From positions 1-16,086 of the forward strand of contig CALFIZ010000064.1 in assembly GCA_937877575.1 (NCBI GenBank): a DNA stretch of 16,086 nt, given 5' to 3'. The stretch's first letter is position 1, and each line of letters begins with the position of its first letter. The DNA comes from an uncultured Marinilabiliales bacterium. Its GTDB lineage: Bacteria > Bacteroidota > Bacteroidia > Bacteroidales > BM520. Below are positions 15,826-16,086 of this stretch, piece by piece. The notes beneath the pieces were generated by a model that searched no databases, was not told where the DNA came from, and saw nothing but the letters and a program-made list of their open reading frames with translations. A program made the translations under genes and the position numbers.

Positions 15826-16058
15826 TATGCAACCCCCTTTGTGATTATGTGGTTATAAACGGGCGCTAACAATCCGCGCATTTTCAAGTCTTCAACGGTT
15901 TGTTTTGCTTTGATAAAATACGGGATTTCGACTTTTCCCGCGTCGTTCTTTTGGTACAAATAAGAAAAATACATTTGCAAGAATCGTTCTTGATTCCTTT
16001 GTTTTTTTGCTTTTCGAATTTGTCTTTTTTTCTGAAAAAATGAAATGATTTTGTTCAT
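15825..16058 (-). CDS. Hypothetical basic small protein
   Basis: This 77-residue protein has a Lys/Arg/Gln-rich N-terminal third (FFQKKRQIRKAKKQRNQERF) and a more ordinary C-terminal part (EIPYFIKAKQTVEDLKMRGL). I see no signal peptide, membrane helix or recognisable motif and do not recognise the family. A Shine-Dalgarno sequence AGAGAGGA (16074-16067) ends 8 bases before the ATG, unlike the main genes of the window. Gln is almost always CAA and CGA is used for Arg. It is translationally coupled through TAATG to the next small ORF. It is probably from a phage or other mobile element. Confidence 0.6.
   Translation of the reverse strand: MNKIISFFQKKRQIRKAKKQRNQERFLQMYFSYLYQKNDAGKVEIPYFIKAKQTVEDLKMRGLLAPVYNHIITKGVA
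15832..15839 (-). promoter_or_regulatory. Strong Shine-Dalgarno site of the 40-residue ORF
   Basis: AAGGGGGT on the minus strand lies 6 bases before the ATG and inside the end of the upstream ORF. It fixes the start at 15825. Such strong sites are not seen before the chromosomal genes in this window. Confidence 0.6.
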
Positions 16059-16086
16059 GGTTTTTATCCTCTCTTTTTATGTACTT

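Overview
The window looks like a chromosomal piece of an uncultured Bacteroidetes, probably Bacteroidales. The evidence is: promoters of the TTG-N19to22-TAnnTTTG type in front of several genes, little or no Shine-Dalgarno sequence on the main genes, a FeoA-FeoB fusion, a very long NtrY-like histidine kinase and a YwqK/MORN-repeat secreted protein. Both ends carry assembly features. Bases 1-24 are Illumina adapter. The last ~380 bases have strong Shine-Dalgarno sites and different codon use, and look phage-like or chimeric.

Layout, left to right. A 5'-truncated NtrY-like sensor kinase (27-3041, +) runs into tadA (3019-3471, -), and their 3' ends overlap. tadA overlaps the 3' end of a secreted YwqK/MORN-repeat protein gene (3449-4936, -), so these two probably share one transcript. 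Next is a 482-base, roughly 75% AT intergenic region (4937-5418). It holds clustered TTATCAACA boxes on both strands, an 18-bp perfect palindrome and outward-facing promoters. From there an apparent four-gene operon runs to the right: rpiB, a LutB-like iron-sulfur protein, glnS and relA (5419-11344, +, gaps of 9, 24 and 22 bases). relA meets feoAB (11341-13728, -) with overlapping stop codons. Upstream of feoAB, on the same strand but with its own promoter, is a DeaD/CsdA-type RNA helicase (13819-15657, -). The right end holds two small ORFs (15703-16058, -) of unknown function.

The most interesting region is 4937-5418. On the given strand C mostly exceeds G to its left and G mostly exceeds C to its right, whichever way the genes point. 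With the AT-rich tract, the DnaA-box-like repeats and the outward transcription, this makes it a good candidate replication origin. That call is an inference, not a proven origin.

A second point is RelA. Its N-terminal hydrolase site has lost its catalytic residues, the synthetase domain carries a charged insertion of about 81 residues, and the protein ends straight after the zinc-finger domain with no ACT domain. It should make but not degrade (p)ppGpp. It is probably co-transcribed with glutaminyl-tRNA synthetase.
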